A DNA stretch of 64,000 nucleotides from an uncultured Prevotellaceae bacterium (GCA_902792685.1 CADBAP010000004.1:20959-84958), one strand, 5' to 3'; positions 28,300-38,884 are shown, counted from the stretch's first letter. Program-made: numbers and translations. The notes: generated by a model from the sequence alone, not told the origin.

Positions 28300-29640
28300 T
28301 TAATATGCTGAGACACCGCCGCCACGAGTATGACCGGAGTTCAGGAGACCATCGTAGTGACGCATCATCAGATGAGACTCAATCTGCTGCAGTGTATCAA
28401 TCACCACACCAACGAGAATCAAGAGAGATGTACCTCCGAAGAACTGTCCGAATGAATCCTGCACATTAAGCAGACCAGCCAATGCCGGCATGATGGCGAT
28501 GAAAGCGATGAACAAGGAACCGGGGAAGGTCAGGCGTGACATCACCGTATCAATATAATTGGCGGTGTCCTTACCTGGCTTTACGCCAGGGATGAATCCA
28601 TTGTTACGCTTCATATCCTCTGCCATCTGTGTGGGATTCAGCGTGATAGCGGTATAGAAGTACGTAAAGGCAATCACAAGAATGACGTAGATGACGTTGT
28701 AGAGCAGACTCTTTGTGTTCATCAGAGACTGTACTACTGGACTCGCATTCTCCGAAGAATATGATACGACAGCCAATGGGATGAACATCAATGCCTGAGC
28801 AAAGATGATTGGCATCACGTTAGCAGCGAACAACTTCAAAGGAATGTACTGACGAGCACCGCCATACTGCTTGTTGCCTACCACACGCTTTGCATATTGT
28901 ACAGGAACCTTGCGTACTCCCTGTGTAAGGAGAATGGCTGCACATACTACTGCATACAGGATGATAATCTCTACGATAAACATCACCAGACCACCACCAG
29001 AGATAGCGGTGAAACGGCTGCTGACCTCCTGAATGAAAGCCTGAGGCAGACGAGCAATGATACCGATCATAATAATGATGGAGATACCGTTTCCTATACC
29101 TTTGTCTGTGATACGTTCACCCAACCAAAGGATGAACATACTACCAGCTGCAAGAATAATTGTTGCCGGGAACATGAAGAGAGTCCAATGATCTGTACCG
29201 ATAGCCAGTGCAGACATAGACTGCATTTTCAGGTTCGTCAAGTAAGCAGGAGCCTGGAACAACAGAATAGCTACAGTAAGCCAACGAGTGTACCAGCTAA
29301 TCTTCTTGCGACCACTCTCACCTTCGCGCTGCATCTTTTGGAAATAAGGTACAGCGACTGCAAGCAGCTGCATGACAATTGAAGCAGAGATGTACGGCAT
29401 AATTCCTAATGCGAAAATAGACGCATGAGAAAACGCACCACCGGAGAACATGTCGAGCAGCGACATCAAACCGCCTGCGGTCTGTTTCTGCAGTTGTTCC
29501 AACTTAATGGGGTTAATACCGGGAAGTACCACAAACGATCCGAAACGGTAGATGGCCGTAAACAGAAGGGTGATGAGGATTCGCTGACGCAGATCCTCAA
29601 TCTTCCAACAGTTCTTCAGTGTCTCTATAAACTTTTTCAT
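28300..29640 (-). CDS. secY: Preprotein translocase subunit SecY
   Basis: 446 residues with ten predicted transmembrane helices and the conserved GSFVVLPGINP, SALAIG and NGFIPGVKPGKDTANYID segments. It forms the protein-conducting channel with SecE, whose gene is at 56472. Placed between rplO and map. Confidence 0.97.
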   Translation of the reverse strand: MKKFIETLKNCWKIEDLRQRILITLLFTAIYRFGSFVVLPGINPIKLEQLQKQTAGGLMSLLDMFSGGAFSHASIFALGIMPYISASIVMQLLAVAVPYFQKMQREGESGRKKISWYTRWLTVAILLFQAPAYLTNLKMQSMSALAIGTDHWTLFMFPATIILAAGSMFILWLGERITDKGIGNGISIIIMIGIIARLPQAFIQEVSSRFTAISGGGLVMFIVEIIILYAVVCAAILLTQGVRKVPVQYAKRVVGNKQYGGARQYIPLKLFAANVMPIIFAQALMFIPLAVVSYSSENASPVVQSLMNTKSLLYNVIYVILVIAFTYFYTAITLNPTQMAEDMKRNNGFIPGVKPGKDTANYIDTVMSRLTFPGSLFIAFIAIMPALAGLLNVQDSFGQFFGGTSLLILVGVVIDTLQQIESHLMMRHYDGLLNSGHTRGGGVSAY

Positions 29641-29644
29641 TTAC

Positions 29645-30091
29645 TTAGATGATTGTTACGCTACCGCCAACTGCCTTGATAGCCTCTTCAGCAGTCTTAG
29701 AGAACGCATTTGCTTCAACTTCGATTTTTGCCTTCAACTCGCCTTTACCAAGAATCTTCACCAGTTTCTTGCCACTGAAAACACCAGCTTCCTTCAACTC
29801 AACGAGACCAATCTTCGTAAGATTCTTCTCCTCGGCAAGTTTCTGGAGAGTTTCCAGATTAACAGCATAGAATTCCTTGTGGTTGATATTCTTGAATCCG
29901 GCCTTCGGAACACGGCGCTGGAGAGGCATCTGGCCTCCCTCAAAACCTATCTTCTTCTTATAACCAGAACGAGACTTTGCACCTTTGTGACCGCGAGTAG
30001 ATGTACCACCGAGTCCAGAACCTGGACCACGACCGATACGACGACGTGAGTGTGTAGAGCCTGCAGCTGGTTTCAAACTATTTAATTTCAT
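29645..30091 (-). CDS. rplO: 50S ribosomal protein uL15
   Basis: 148 residues. The glycine/arginine-rich N-terminus (GSTHSRRRIGRGPGSGLGGT, GHKGAKSRSGY) is typical of uL15. It lies 4 bp before secY. Confidence 0.97.
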   Translation of the reverse strand: MKLNSLKPAAGSTHSRRRIGRGPGSGLGGTSTRGHKGAKSRSGYKKKIGFEGGQMPLQRRVPKAGFKNINHKEFYAVNLETLQKLAEEKNLTKIGLVELKEAGVFSGKKLVKILGKGELKAKIEVEANAFSKTAEEAIKAVGGSVTII

Positions 30092-30113
30092 AATTCTTGT
30101 TTTTTAGTATAAG

Positions 30114-30290
30114 TTATTCTACTACGGTTACCAAGTGATGAACCTTGCGGATCATACCACGCATGCTGGGAGTGTCCTCAACTTCAACAACCTGAGAAAT
30201 CTTGCGGAGACCGATAGCCTCAAGCGTGCGCTTCTGGTCAATCGGTGCACCAATCTTGCTCTTAATCTGCTTTACTTTAATTGTTGCCAT
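30114..30290 (-). CDS. rpmD: 50S ribosomal protein uL30
   Basis: 58 residues found by translating the rplO-rpsE gap: MATIKVKQIKSKIGAPIDQK, then RTLEAIGLRKISQVVEVEDT and a C-terminus RGMIRKVHHLVTVVE. This matches uL30 in length and position. Confidence 0.95.
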   Translation of the reverse strand: MATIKVKQIKSKIGAPIDQKRTLEAIGLRKISQVVEVEDTPSMRGMIRKVHHLVTVVE

Positions 30291-30309
30291 TGCTTTTTCT
30301 CCTTAGATA

Positions 30310-30822
30310 TTAACCGTTAAAAACTTTATCCATACTGATGCCACGCTCACCTGCGACAGTATAAGCATCACGAAGCTCACACAATGCTGAAATCGTAGCC
30401 TTAACAAGGTTGTGAGGGTTGGAAGAACCCTTTGACTTTGCAATCAGGTCTGTGATACCAACACTCTCCAATACGGCACGCATAGCACCACCGGCCTTCA
30501 AACCAGTACCGGCAGCAGCCGGTTTCAGAAGAACGTGAGCACCACCGAAGCGTGTCTCTACCTCATGAGGGATTGTACCTTTCAGTACGGGAACCTTTAC
30601 AAGGTTCTTCTTGGCCGCCTCTGTACCCTTCTGGATAGCAGCGGTAACTTCACCAGCTTTTCCGAGCCCCCAACCGATAACGCCTTTACCGTCACCTACA
30701 ACGACGATAGCAGCGAATGTGAAAGTGCGACCACCTTTCGTTACCTTAGTAACACGGTTGATAGCAACCAGACGGTCTTTCAGTTCTACGTCACTATTTA
30801 CTTTTACTCTATTCATTGCCAT
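30310..30822 (-). CDS. rpsE: 30S ribosomal protein uS5
   Basis: 170 residues with the dsRBD-like core ([20 protein letters not shown]) and the S5 C-terminal fold ([19 protein letters not shown]). It helps with decoding fidelity and helicase activity at the mRNA entry tunnel. Confidence 0.98.
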   Translation of the reverse strand: MAMNRVKVNSDVELKDRLVAINRVTKVTKGGRTFTFAAIVVVGDGKGVIGWGLGKAGEVTAAIQKGTEAAKKNLVKVPVLKGTIPHEVETRFGGAHVLLKPAAAGTGLKAGGAMRAVLESVGITDLIAKSKGSSNPHNLVKATISALCELRDAYTVAGERGISMDKVFNG

Positions 30823-30828
30823 AATCGT

Positions 30829-31173
30829 TTAAAATTTAAGTCCACCTTCACGAGCTGCATCAGCAAGAGCCTTTACACGACCGTGATATAGATAACCATT
30901 ACGATCGAATACGACAGCCTCTACACCTGCGGCCTTAGCCTTCTCTGCTACGAGCGCACCCACTTTCTGAGCCTGCTCAATCTTAGCCATCTTTTCCAGA
31001 CCGACAGAAGAAGCTGCTGCAAGTGTTGTTCCAGTCAAATCATTAATTACTTGTGCATAAATCTGCTTATTGCTGCGGAAAACGCTCAAACGAGGACGCT
31101 CTGCAGTACCGTTCACGCTCTTACGAATGCGGAACTTTATCTTAAGTCTTCTTTGTTCTTTCTTTGTAGTCAT
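30829..31173 (-). CDS. rplR: 50S ribosomal protein uL18
   Basis: 114 residues; contains [20 protein letters not shown] and the C-terminal [19 protein letters not shown]. uL18 binds 5S rRNA. It lies 6 bp before rpsE. Confidence 0.98.
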   Translation of the reverse strand: MTTKKEQRRLKIKFRIRKSVNGTAERPRLSVFRSNKQIYAQVINDLTGTTLAAASSVGLEKMAKIEQAQKVGALVAEKAKAAGVEAVVFDRNGYLYHGRVKALADAAREGGLKF

Positions 31174-31191
31174 AATCGTAAATTATTAAAG

Positions 31192-31758
31192 TTACTTAGC
31201 TGCAGCGGTCTTACCAGACTTTCTGCGGATAACTTCGCCCTTGAACAGGATACCCTTACCCTTATATGGTTCAGGCATACGGAAAGAACGGATTTTTGCA
31301 CAAATGAGTCCGAGCAACTGCTTGTCACAAGACTCTATAGTTATGATAGGGTTCTGGTTTCTTTCACTCTTGGTCTCGACCTTTACCTCAGGCGGAAGTT
31401 GAATGAAAATCGGGTGTGTATAACCGAGTGCAAATTCTACCAAGTTGCCCTGATTAGATACACGGTAACCAACACCTACAAGTTCCATAGTCTTAGAGTA
31501 ACCCTGGCTTACACCAACAACCATGTTGTTGACCAGCGAACGATACAAGCCGTGGAAAGCCTGCTTCTGCTTATAGTTGACAGGACTATTCTCATCAATT
31601 TCGAAAATAATCTGGGTATCTTCTACGTTCATCTTGATAGATGGATCAACGTACTGAGAAAGTTCACCCTTCGGACCTTTTACGGTAACGACGTTATCCT
31701 TTTGGCTGATTGTTACGCCTGCAGGAATCTGAATTGGTAATTTTCCTATTCTTGACAT
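31192..31758 (-). CDS. rplF: 50S ribosomal protein uL6
   Basis: 188 residues from the MSRIGKLPIQIP start at 31758. The open frame extends ten codons further but overlaps rpsH and departs from the family start. The C-terminal signature PEPYKGKGILFKGEVIRRKSGK (partly quoted) is present. Confidence 0.97.
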   Translation of the reverse strand: MSRIGKLPIQIPAGVTISQKDNVVTVKGPKGELSQYVDPSIKMNVEDTQIIFEIDENSPVNYKQKQAFHGLYRSLVNNMVVGVSQGYSKTMELVGVGYRVSNQGNLVEFALGYTHPIFIQLPPEVKVETKSERNQNPIITIESCDKQLLGLICAKIRSFRMPEPYKGKGILFKGEVIRRKSGKTAAAK

Positions 31759-31772
31759 ATCAAATCCTCCAA

Positions 31773-32168
31773 TTAGTAAACGTAGCAAAGAACCTCACCG
31801 CCAATCTTTAGCTCGGCAGCCTCTTTGTTCGTCATGACACCTTTAGACGTGGATAAGATAGCGATACCCAGTCCGTTAATTACTCTCGGCATGTCCTTGT
31901 AACCGGTGTACTGACGAAGTCCCGGTGTGGACACGCGCTTCAAACACTTGATTGCATTTTGCTTTGTAGCAGGGTCATACTTCAAGGCAACCTTAATAGT
32001 ACCCTGAGGACCATCCTCGATGAACTTGTAGTTCAGGATGTAACCCTTCTCGAAGAGGATCTTCGTGATTTCCTTCTTCAAGTTAGACGCAGGAACCTCA
32101 ACAACACGGTGATGAGCCATGATTGCGTTTCTGAGTCTTGTCAGATAATCTGCTATTGGATCTGTCAT
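31773..32168 (-). CDS. rpsH: 30S ribosomal protein uS8
   Basis: 131 residues; MTDPIADYLTRLRNAIMAHH at the N-terminus and GLGIAILSTSKGVMTNKEA near the C-terminus. In E. coli S8 represses the spc operon; regulation here is unknown. Confidence 0.98.
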   Translation of the reverse strand: MTDPIADYLTRLRNAIMAHHRVVEVPASNLKKEITKILFEKGYILNYKFIEDGPQGTIKVALKYDPATKQNAIKCLKRVSTPGLRQYTGYKDMPRVINGLGIAILSTSKGVMTNKEAAELKIGGEVLCYVY

Positions 32169-32223
32169 AAATATAAATGTTTAATTAATCGGGACTCCCC
32201 CGACAATATTAAAAAATGTGTTA

Positions 32224-32526
32224 TTACCAACTTGCCTTCTTTACGCCCGGAATCAAACCTGCAGAAGCCATCTCACGGAACTGGATACGTGAAAGACCGA
32301 ATTGGCGAATGTATCCTTTAGGACGACCAGTAATCTTGCAACGGTTGTGCAGACGGATGGGATTTGCATTCTTGGGGATAGCCTGCAACTTACGAGCTGC
32401 CTCGTAAGCCTCAGCGGGATCCTCAGCAGTAGCAATAACCTTCTTCAGTGCTGCACGCTTTTCAGCGTAACGGGCAACAAGCTTAGCGCGCTTTACCTCG
32501 CGGGCTTTCATTGATTCTTTTGCCAT
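32224..32526 (-). CDS. rpsN: 30S ribosomal protein uS14 (long form)
   Basis: 100 residues; [20 protein letters not shown] and [18 protein letters not shown] identify uS14. Only one Cys is present in the zinc-site region, so this is the zinc-independent long form. Confidence 0.97.
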   Translation of the reverse strand: MAKESMKAREVKRAKLVARYAEKRAALKKVIATAEDPAEAYEAARKLQAIPKNANPIRLHNRCKITGRPKGYIRQFGLSRIQFREMASAGLIPGVKKASW

Positions 32527-32531
32527 ATCTC

Positions 32532-33086
32532 TTAATCGTTTTTAGCGTTCTTGAATGGAAGACCGAATTCCTTCAGCAGAGCAAAACCCTCCTCGTCTGT
32601 CTTGGCAGATGTTACAAAGGTAATGTTCATACCCTGAATCTTCTCGATGTTGTCAATGTTGATCTCAGGGAAGATAATCTGCTCCTGGATACCCAGTGTA
32701 TAGTTACCGCGACCGTCGAACTTGCTCTCAATACCTTTGAAGTCACGGATACGTGGCAGAGCGATGCGAACGAGTTTCTCCAGGAACTCATACATACGCT
32801 CACGACGCAGTGTAACCATCACACCGATAGGCATCTTCTTACGAAGTTTGAAGTTAGCGATATCCTTCTTTGAATAGGTTGCAACAGCTTTCTGGCCTGT
32901 GATGGCAGAAATTTCGTTGATTGCTACATCAATCAACTTCTTATCCTGTGTTGCGTCACCGAGACCCTGGTTTACGACAATCTTCTTCAAGACGGGCACC
33001 TGCATCGCTGAAGAGTAATTGAACTTCTTCTGCAAAGCCGGAGCAATGGTCTCTTTGTACTGTTTCTTTAACTGTGCTGTATCCAT
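32532..33086 (-). CDS. rplE: 50S ribosomal protein uL5
   Basis: 184 residues; contains [38 protein letters not shown] and the 5S rRNA-contacting region. Its start codon overlaps the rplX stop by one base. Confidence 0.98.
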   Translation of the reverse strand: MDTAQLKKQYKETIAPALQKKFNYSSAMQVPVLKKIVVNQGLGDATQDKKLIDVAINEISAITGQKAVATYSKKDIANFKLRKKMPIGVMVTLRRERMYEFLEKLVRIALPRIRDFKGIESKFDGRGNYTLGIQEQIIFPEINIDNIEKIQGMNITFVTSAKTDEEGFALLKEFGLPFKNAKND

Positions 33087-33418
33087 TACTTAATCTCCTC
33101 TCCTGATTTTTTTGCGATGCGGATTACGTTCTTACCCTCGTGCTTGATAGAAACACGTGTAGGCTCACCGCTCTTCGGGTCTACCAACATCAAATTTGAG
33201 ATATGAATTGGAGCCTCCTGCTTGATGATACCTCCCTGAGGATTCTTAGCTGAAGGCTTTGCGCTCTTAGAGACGATATTTACGCCTTCTACGATCGCAC
33301 GCTGCTCGTCAACAAGGACTTTGAGCACCTTGTGAGGAGTCTTGCCGGTAATCTTGTAATTGTCTTTGCCGGCAATCACAAGTACCATGTCACCTTTCTT
33401 AATATGTAACTTACTCAT
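33086..33418 (-). CDS. rplX: 50S ribosomal protein uL24
   Basis: 110 residues with a KOW motif ([20 protein letters not shown]) at the N-terminus and [20 protein letters not shown] in the middle. uL24 starts 50S assembly. It overlaps rplE by one base. Confidence 0.97.
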   Translation of the reverse strand: MSKLHIKKGDMVLVIAGKDNYKITGKTPHKVLKVLVDEQRAIVEGVNIVSKSAKPSAKNPQGGIIKQEAPIHISNLMLVDPKSGEPTRVSIKHEGKNVIRIAKKSGEEIK

Positions 33419-33437
33419 TACTTTTCCTAATTATAAA

Positions 33438-33803
33438 TTAAAGAACCTCAGGTGCCAAAGAAACGACCTTCATGTTTACTGCACGAAGCTCACGAGCTAC
33501 CGGCCCGAAGATACGGCTGCCGCGAAGCTCACCAGCATTGTTCAGCAATACACAAGCGTTATCGTCGAAACGGATATATGAACCGTCAGCACGACGAATT
33601 TCCTTCTTGGTACGTACAATCAAAGCCTTTGATACTGCACCCTTTTTCAATTCACTTGACGGGATGACGTTCTTGACTGCAACGACAATCACGTCACCGA
33701 CACTTGCGTAACGGCGCTTGGTTCCACCGAGCACACGGATGCAAAGAGCCTCGCGTGCACCGCTGTTATCGCATACTGTAAGTCTTGATTCTGCTTGTAT
33801 CAT
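33438..33803 (-). CDS. rplN: 50S ribosomal protein uL14
   Basis: 121 residues; [20 protein letters not shown] and the C-terminal [20 protein letters not shown] are diagnostic of uL14. Confidence 0.98.
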   Translation of the reverse strand: MIQAESRLTVCDNSGAREALCIRVLGGTKRRYASVGDVIVVAVKNVIPSSELKKGAVSKALIVRTKKEIRRADGSYIRFDDNACVLLNNAGELRGSRIFGPVARELRAVNMKVVSLAPEVL

Positions 33804-33805
33804 AA

Positions 33806-34063
33806 TTACTTAGCTTTTTCTACAATGTTTACTAATCTCCATCTCTTTGTCTTAGAGAGAGGACGAGTTTCCATAATGAGGACAATATCACCTACATTAG
33901 CCTCATTCTTCTCATCATGAGCGTGGTACTTCTTTGTCTTCTGGACAAACTTACCATAAATCGGGTGCTTCTCCTTGAACTTAGCCGCAATAACAATGGT
34001 TTTATCCATTTTGTTGCTGATAACGACACCCTGTCTTACTTTTCTTAAATTTCTTGTTTCCAT
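33806..34063 (-). CDS. rpsQ: 30S ribosomal protein uS17
   Basis: 85 residues from [12 protein letters not shown], the family start; the frame opens three codons earlier at 34072. [20 protein letters not shown] and [14 protein letters not shown] mark uS17. It lies 2 bp before rplN. Confidence 0.95.
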   Translation of the reverse strand: METRNLRKVRQGVVISNKMDKTIVIAAKFKEKHPIYGKFVQKTKKYHAHDEKNEANVGDIVLIMETRPLSKTKRWRLVNIVEKAK

Positions 34064-34074
34064 CTGGACCATTG

Positions 34075-34269
34075 TTATTTATTAAGTTCTCTCTGACGAA
34101 GTTCTGTCTTCATACGAGCAATATCACGACGAGCAATCTTAATCTGTGATGGATTCTCAAGCGGAGCAACCTGATGGTTCAGCTTCATCTGCTGAAGAGC
34201 TGTCTCAGCGTTCTCAATCTTCTCAACCAATTCCCTGGTATCGAGTTCTTTTACTTCATTCATCTTCAT
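34075..34269 (-). CDS. rpmC: 50S ribosomal protein uL29
   Basis: 64 residues; a two-helix protein near the peptide tunnel exit ([34 protein letters not shown]). A second Met two codons in is an alternative start. Confidence 0.95.
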   Translation of the reverse strand: MKMNEVKELDTRELVEKIENAETALQQMKLNHQVAPLENPSQIKIARRDIARMKTELRQRELNK

Positions 34270-34272
34270 AGC

Positions 34273-34701
34273 TTAAGCGTTTTTATCGTAATCACGTCTA
34301 ACAACAAACTTTGTCTTTACAGGTAGCTTCTGAGCAGCGAGACGAAGAGCCTCCTTAGCAACGTCAAAGCTTACACCTTCTACTTCAAAGAGGATGCGTC
34401 CCGGAGTAACCGGTGCCACCCATCCTGCGGGATCTCCCTTACCCTTACCCATACGGACGTCTGCCGGTTTGCGGGTGATGGGTTTATCCGGGAAGATACG
34501 AATCCAGACCTGACCTTCACGGTTCATGCGGCGGTTTACTGCTACACGAGCGGCCTCAATCTGACGGCTGTCAATCCATTTTGCCTCAAGGGTCTTGATG
34601 CCGAATGAACCGAAAGCCAACTGTGTACCTCTGTGGGCGTTGCCTTTATTGCCACGTCCGTCTTGAGGTCTTCTATATTTTACTCTTTTTGGCTGTAACA
34701 T
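34273..34701 (-). CDS. rplP: 50S ribosomal protein uL16
   Basis: 142 residues; [40 protein letters not shown] and [15 protein letters not shown] are standard uL16 segments, close to the A-site tRNA. Confidence 0.98.
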   Translation of the reverse strand: MLQPKRVKYRRPQDGRGNKGNAHRGTQLAFGSFGIKTLEAKWIDSRQIEAARVAVNRRMNREGQVWIRIFPDKPITRKPADVRMGKGKGDPAGWVAPVTPGRILFEVEGVSFDVAKEALRLAAQKLPVKTKFVVRRDYDKNA

Positions 34702-34715
34702 GATAGCTTCTGATT

Positions 34716-35441
34716 TTAACGGTTATTGTTTCTCTTACGACCACCTCTTCCAGGACGGGCATTTCCAGGACGACCGGAAGACTTCTCCTGAGCGAAGTTT
34801 GGAGCGAGGTCGCGCTTGCCATAGACTTCACCACGGCAAATCCAAACCTTGATACCCAGCAGACCAACCTTGGTCAGTGCCTCAGTCTGGCAGTAATCGA
34901 TGTCTGCACGGAATGTATGCAGTGGTGTACGACCCTCCTTATACATTTCCTTACGTGCCATTTCAGCACCGTTCAGACGACCACAGATTTGAATTTTAAC
35001 ACCTTCGGCACCGGCACGCATTGTGTTGGCAATAGCCATCTTGATAGCACGGCGGTAAGCAATCTTACCCTCTATCTGGCGAGCGAGGTTATTACCTACG
35101 ATTGTAGCATCGAGTTCCGGTTTCTTTACTTCGAAGATATTAATCTGAATCTCCTTGTTATAGAGTTTCTTCAACTCTTCCTTCAGTTTGTCAACATCCT
35201 GACCACCTTTACCAATGACGATACCCGGACGGGCAGTGCAAATAGTGATGGTAACCAGCTTCAGTGTACGCTCGATAACGATGCGGGAAACACTGGCCTT
35301 AGCCAGACGCTCGTTGAGGTACTTGCGGATTTTACGGTCTTCGACGATGTTATCACCGAAGTCCTTGCCACCAAACCAGTTGGAGTCCCAACCGCGGATG
35401 ATACCCAGACGGTTGCTTATTGGATTAACTTTCTGTCCCAT
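34716..35441 (-). CDS. rpsC: 30S ribosomal protein uS3
   Basis: 241 residues with the KH domain ([20 protein letters not shown]) and the S3 C-terminal domain ([20 protein letters not shown]). The tail is Arg/Gly/Asn-rich. It lies at the mRNA entry channel. Confidence 0.98.
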   Translation of the reverse strand: MGQKVNPISNRLGIIRGWDSNWFGGKDFGDNIVEDRKIRKYLNERLAKASVSRIVIERTLKLVTITICTARPGIVIGKGGQDVDKLKEELKKLYNKEIQINIFEVKKPELDATIVGNNLARQIEGKIAYRRAIKMAIANTMRAGAEGVKIQICGRLNGAEMARKEMYKEGRTPLHTFRADIDYCQTEALTKVGLLGIKVWICRGEVYGKRDLAPNFAQEKSSGRPGNARPGRGGRKRNNNR

Positions 35442-35450
35442 CTTCTATTC

Positions 35451-35864
35451 TTATTTTTCATCATTATTAACGTCAGCCTTCGTATCAACGAAAAGCGTAA
35501 CGTGGTTAGAACGCTTACGGATTCTATAACCGCGGCCTTGTGGTGCCGGACGCATACGCTTCATCGTAACGCCTTCGTCAACAAAAACCTTAGAGATGAA
35601 GAGTTCGCCCTCTTCAGCCTTGCGGTCATTTTTGGTCTCCCAGTTTGCGATAGCTGAGCGCAGAAGTTTCTCAACGTTAGCTGCAGCAGCCTTCTTTGAG
35701 AATCTCAGGACGCCGAGGGCACGGTTCACCTCCATACCACGAATCATATCAACGACATAGCGCATCTTGCGTGGTGAAGAGGGACAGCCATTCAGCTTGG
35801 CAAAGTATAAGTTTTTCAGGGCTTCTTTTCTTTTTTCAGCCGCTATTCTTTTTCTTGCTCCCAT
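35451..35864 (-). CDS. rplV: 50S ribosomal protein uL22
   Basis: 137 residues; [20 protein letters not shown] and the beta-hairpin loop region [20 protein letters not shown]. Its hairpin lines the exit tunnel. A 7-bp-period AT-rich repeat fills the gap just upstream. Confidence 0.97.
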   Translation of the reverse strand: MGARKRIAAEKRKEALKNLYFAKLNGCPSSPRKMRYVVDMIRGMEVNRALGVLRFSKKAAAANVEKLLRSAIANWETKNDRKAEEGELFISKVFVDEGVTMKRMRPAPQGRGYRIRKRSNHVTLFVDTKADVNNDEK

Positions 35865-35910
35865 TGTAAATTCTTAATTCTTAATTCTAAATTTTTAATT
35901 TCCCCTGGGA

Positions 35911-36177
35911 TTACTTACGGTTACCTGCATGGCCGCCGAAACGACGTGTAGGAGAGAACTCACCGAGCTTGTGTCCTACCATGTTTTCAGTAATGTAAAC
36001 AGGGATAAATTTATTACCGTTATGAACTGCAACAGTGTGTCCCACGAAATCAGGGGAAATCATTGATGCTCTGGCCCACGTCTTCACGACAGTCTTCTTA
36101 CCACTCTCATTCATTGCGAGAATCTTTTTCTCGAGTGATACGTTGATATATGGACCTTTTTTTAATGAACGACTCAT
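35911..36177 (-). CDS. rpsS: 30S ribosomal protein uS19
   Basis: 88 residues; [20 protein letters not shown] and [16 protein letters not shown] at the ends. It binds the 30S head next to uS13. Confidence 0.98.
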   Translation of the reverse strand: MSRSLKKGPYINVSLEKKILAMNESGKKTVVKTWARASMISPDFVGHTVAVHNGNKFIPVYITENMVGHKLGEFSPTRRFGGHAGNRK

Positions 36178-36198
36178 AATTTACTCTAATTAACTTGA

Positions 36199-36985
36199 TT
36201 ACTTCTTGTTAGCTCTTTCAATGATATACTTGTTTGAAAGCTTCTTAGGTGCACGAGTCTTAAGACCCTTAGCGTACAAGCCCTTGCGTGAACGTGGGTG
36301 ACCTCCAGACTGACGTCCTTCACCACCACCCATCGGGTGATCATGCGGGTTCATAACAACACCACGGTTGTGTGGGCGACGACCCATGGTCAGAGTTACC
36401 AACACTACCTACAGTAGCTTTACAAGCGCTCAACACTTTACGTGTCTCACCTGAAGGGAGCTTAATCACACAATAACTGCCCTCACGAGAAGTCAACTGA
36501 GCAAAATTACCAGCCGAACGAACGAGCAACGCACCCTGACCTGGACGCAATTCAATGTTGTGAATTACAGTACCGACAGGAATGTTAGCCAAAGGAAGTG
36601 CATTACCTACCTCAGGTGCAGCCTCTGCACCAGACATCAGTGTTGCACCTACCTGCAGTCCGTTAGGAGCAATAATGTAACGTTTTTCACCATCAGCGTA
36701 GTACAACAGAGCGATGCGAGCCGAACGGTTCGGATCATACTCAATTGTCTTTACTACAGCTGGAACACCATCTTTCTCACGTTTGAAGTCGATAAGACGA
36801 TACTTTCTCTTGTGGCCGCCACCCATGTAGCGAACGGTCATCTTACCGGTGTTATTACGACCACCAGTAGAGCGTTTACCGTAAACGAGAGACTTCTCTG
36901 GCACGGATGCAGTAATATCCTCGAACGTGCCAATAACCTTGTGTCTTTGTCCCGGAGTTACCGGTTTTAATTTACGTACTGCCAT
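36199..36985 (-). pseudogene. rplB: 50S ribosomal protein uL2 gene, broken by ~41-nt deletion (probable assembly error)
   Basis: The N-terminal frame ([20 protein letters not shown] to [17 protein letters not shown]) and the C-terminal frame ([20 protein letters not shown] to [10 protein letters not shown]) are each well conserved but in different frames. They meet at about 36385. The segment that normally joins them (about 14 residues, of the form ALExSGKAGRSRWL) is missing, a loss of about 41 nt that shifts the frame. uL2 is essential for peptidyl-transferase-centre assembly and single-copy, so a real loss is very unlikely. It lies in its usual place between rplW and rpsS. Confidence 0.93.
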
Positions 36986-36991
36986 TTTATA

Positions 36992-37345
36992 TTAAATATT
37001 GCTATAAATATCAATTGTATCGCCCTCTTTCAAGGTAACGATAGCCTTCTTGAACGCATTCTTATGACCTTTCACCAGACCAGCGCGGGTCCAGCGACTC
37101 TGACGTTTGCCAGCATAACGAATAGTGTTCACACCAATCACTGTCACATTGTACAGCTCTTCTACCTCTTTCTTAATTTCGAGCTTGTTTGCCTCAGGCT
37201 TTACGATGAAACCGTACTTCGGAGTTGCCTTCTTGGTACGCTCCTCGCCCTTCTTGCTCTTTACCTTATAGGTTCTGTCCTCAGAAGACTGGTCTGTAAT
37301 CTTGGTCATCTTCTCGGTGACCAATGGTTTAATGATAAATGCCAT
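36992..37345 (-). CDS. rplW: 50S ribosomal protein uL23
   Basis: 117 residues, longer than the ~97 of many bacteria because of a Lys/Glu-rich insertion at about residues 20-45. KPLVTEKMTK, YGFIVKPEANKLEIKKEVEE and NTIRYAGKRQSRWTRAGLVK identify it. It docks trigger factor and SRP at the tunnel exit. Confidence 0.95.
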   Translation of the reverse strand: MAFIIKPLVTEKMTKITDQSSEDRTYKVKSKKGEERTKKATPKYGFIVKPEANKLEIKKEVEELYNVTVIGVNTIRYAGKRQSRWTRAGLVKGHKNAFKKAIVTLKEGDTIDIYSNI

Positions 37346-37361
37346 ATCTTATGTCTCCTTT

Positions 37362-37991
37362 TTACTTGTTTAAGACAGCATCAATAGCCTTCAGGGAGTT
37401 TTCAGTCACAACAAGTACATCTGCATTCAATACTTTGTAGGAATTGAGTGCCGATGCTGTCATAACTTCTGCCTTCTGGAGGTTACGAGCCGACAAATAT
37501 ACATTTTTATTTACTTCTGGCAAAAGCAAGAGAACCTTCTTACCATCGACTTTAAGATTTTTAGCAATATTTACAAAATCTTTAGTCTTTGGTGCTTCCA
37601 TCGTGAAGTCTTCAACAACAACAAGTGCGTTCTCCTGTACCTTATAGGACAATGCAGACTTACGAGCAAGTACTTTTACCTTTTTATTCAGTTTGAATCC
37701 ATAGTCACGTGGTTTCGGACCGAACACGCGGCCACCACCTTTGAGCAATGGTGAGTTGATATCACCGTGACGAGCACCGCCACCACCTTTCTGACGACCT
37801 AACTTACGTGTAGAACCAGCATGTTCACTTCTCTCCTTTGCCTTTGCGGTTCCCTGACGCTGATTGGCGAGGTACTGCTTTACGTCCAGGTAAAGTACGT
37901 GATCGTTAGGCTCAATTCCGAAGATCGATTCGTTTAACGTAACCTTTCTTCCGGTCTCCTGACCTTTGATATCTAATACGTTAATATCCAT
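37362..37991 (-). CDS. rplD: 50S ribosomal protein uL4
   Basis: 209 residues with the tunnel loop ([20 protein letters not shown]) and the family C-terminal fold. Its start overlaps the rplC stop by one base. In gamma-proteobacteria L4 represses this operon; whether it does so here is unknown. Confidence 0.97.
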   Translation of the reverse strand: MDINVLDIKGQETGRKVTLNESIFGIEPNDHVLYLDVKQYLANQRQGTAKAKERSEHAGSTRKLGRQKGGGGARHGDINSPLLKGGGRVFGPKPRDYGFKLNKKVKVLARKSALSYKVQENALVVVEDFTMEAPKTKDFVNIAKNLKVDGKKVLLLLPEVNKNVYLSARNLQKAEVMTASALNSYKVLNADVLVVTENSLKAIDAVLNK

Positions 37992-38605
37992 TACTTGTTA
38001 ATTATTACGGTTGAACCATTACAACCAGCCACACTACCCTTCACGAGAAGAAGATTGTGCTCTGGAATTACCTTTAACACTCTGAGGTTCTGAGTTGTCA
38101 CTCTGTCGCCTCCCATCTGGCCACCCATGCGCATTCCTTTGAACACTTTGGCTGGGTAAGAACAAGCACCAATAGATCCCGGCTTACGAGCACGGTCATC
38201 CTGACCATGAGTAGCCTGACCTACACCACCGAATCCGTGACGCTTCATAACGCCCTGGAAACCCTTACCTTTAGAGGTGCCGACAACGTCAACGAAGTCT
38301 GCATCTGCAAAGATGTCAACAGTGATGGTGTCTCCGAGGTTGTATTCCTCGTCAAACTTGAACTCGGCCAAGTGGCGCTTCGGCGTTGTGCCAGCTTTCT
38401 TGAACACACCCATCATAGGTTTTGTCGTGTTCTTTTCTTTTGCCTCGCCAAAACCGAGCTGAACAGCTTTGTAGCCATCCTTCTCAATGTTTTTGACCTG
38501 TGTCACAACGCAAGGACCAGCTTCGATAACAGTGCACGGTACATTCTTACCGTCGGCACTGAAAACGGATGTCATTCCGATTTTCTTTCCTAATAATCCT
38601 GGCAT
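37991..38605 (-). CDS. rplC: 50S ribosomal protein uL3
   Basis: 204 residues; [15 protein letters not shown] and [20 protein letters not shown] are typical. It is the first gene of the S10-type transcript here, because rpsJ is separated from it by a terminator and a transporter gene. A structured leader precedes it. Confidence 0.97.
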   Translation of the reverse strand: MPGLLGKKIGMTSVFSADGKNVPCTVIEAGPCVVTQVKNIEKDGYKAVQLGFGEAKEKNTTKPMMGVFKKAGTTPKRHLAEFKFDEEYNLGDTITVDIFADADFVDVVGTSKGKGFQGVMKRHGFGGVGQATHGQDDRARKPGSIGACSYPAKVFKGMRMGGQMGGDRVTTQNLRVLKVIPEHNLLLVKGSVAGCNGSTVIINK

Positions 38606-38798
38606 TTCAGTTTAAAATTTAAATAATAATGTGAATTTATTTTTGTTTCTTTTCAAGTGTCATCTTGCTTTTTTGAAGCCACAAAAACACTCGAAAAGAG
38701 ACTTTCACTACTTCTAAACTGAAGGCTAAGTTACTCTTTTTCAGTGTATTGATAGCTTTCAAGCCAGCGCAATACGCACTTTAGCGGGTGCAAAGGTA
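38606..38798 (-). promoter_or_regulatory. Promoter -7 box and ~185-nt structured leader of the rplC (S10) operon
   Basis: Minus-strand TACCTTTG (38791-38798) matches TAnnTTTG; the -33 box is weak. The leader holds a 12-bp stem: 38687-38698 pairs with 38649-38660, with 11 Watson-Crick pairs and one G-U pair in minus-strand RNA (the same position would be a mismatch on the plus strand). No U run follows, so it is not a simple terminator. A role in ribosomal protein autoregulation is inferred. Confidence 0.5.
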
Positions 38799-38884
38799 TA
38801 TAAATAAGGTGAGACACACAACATCTGCTGCGTGTCTCATCCGTATTTTTAAGTTTTTTTATGATTTGTATTATTCTTTTTTCA

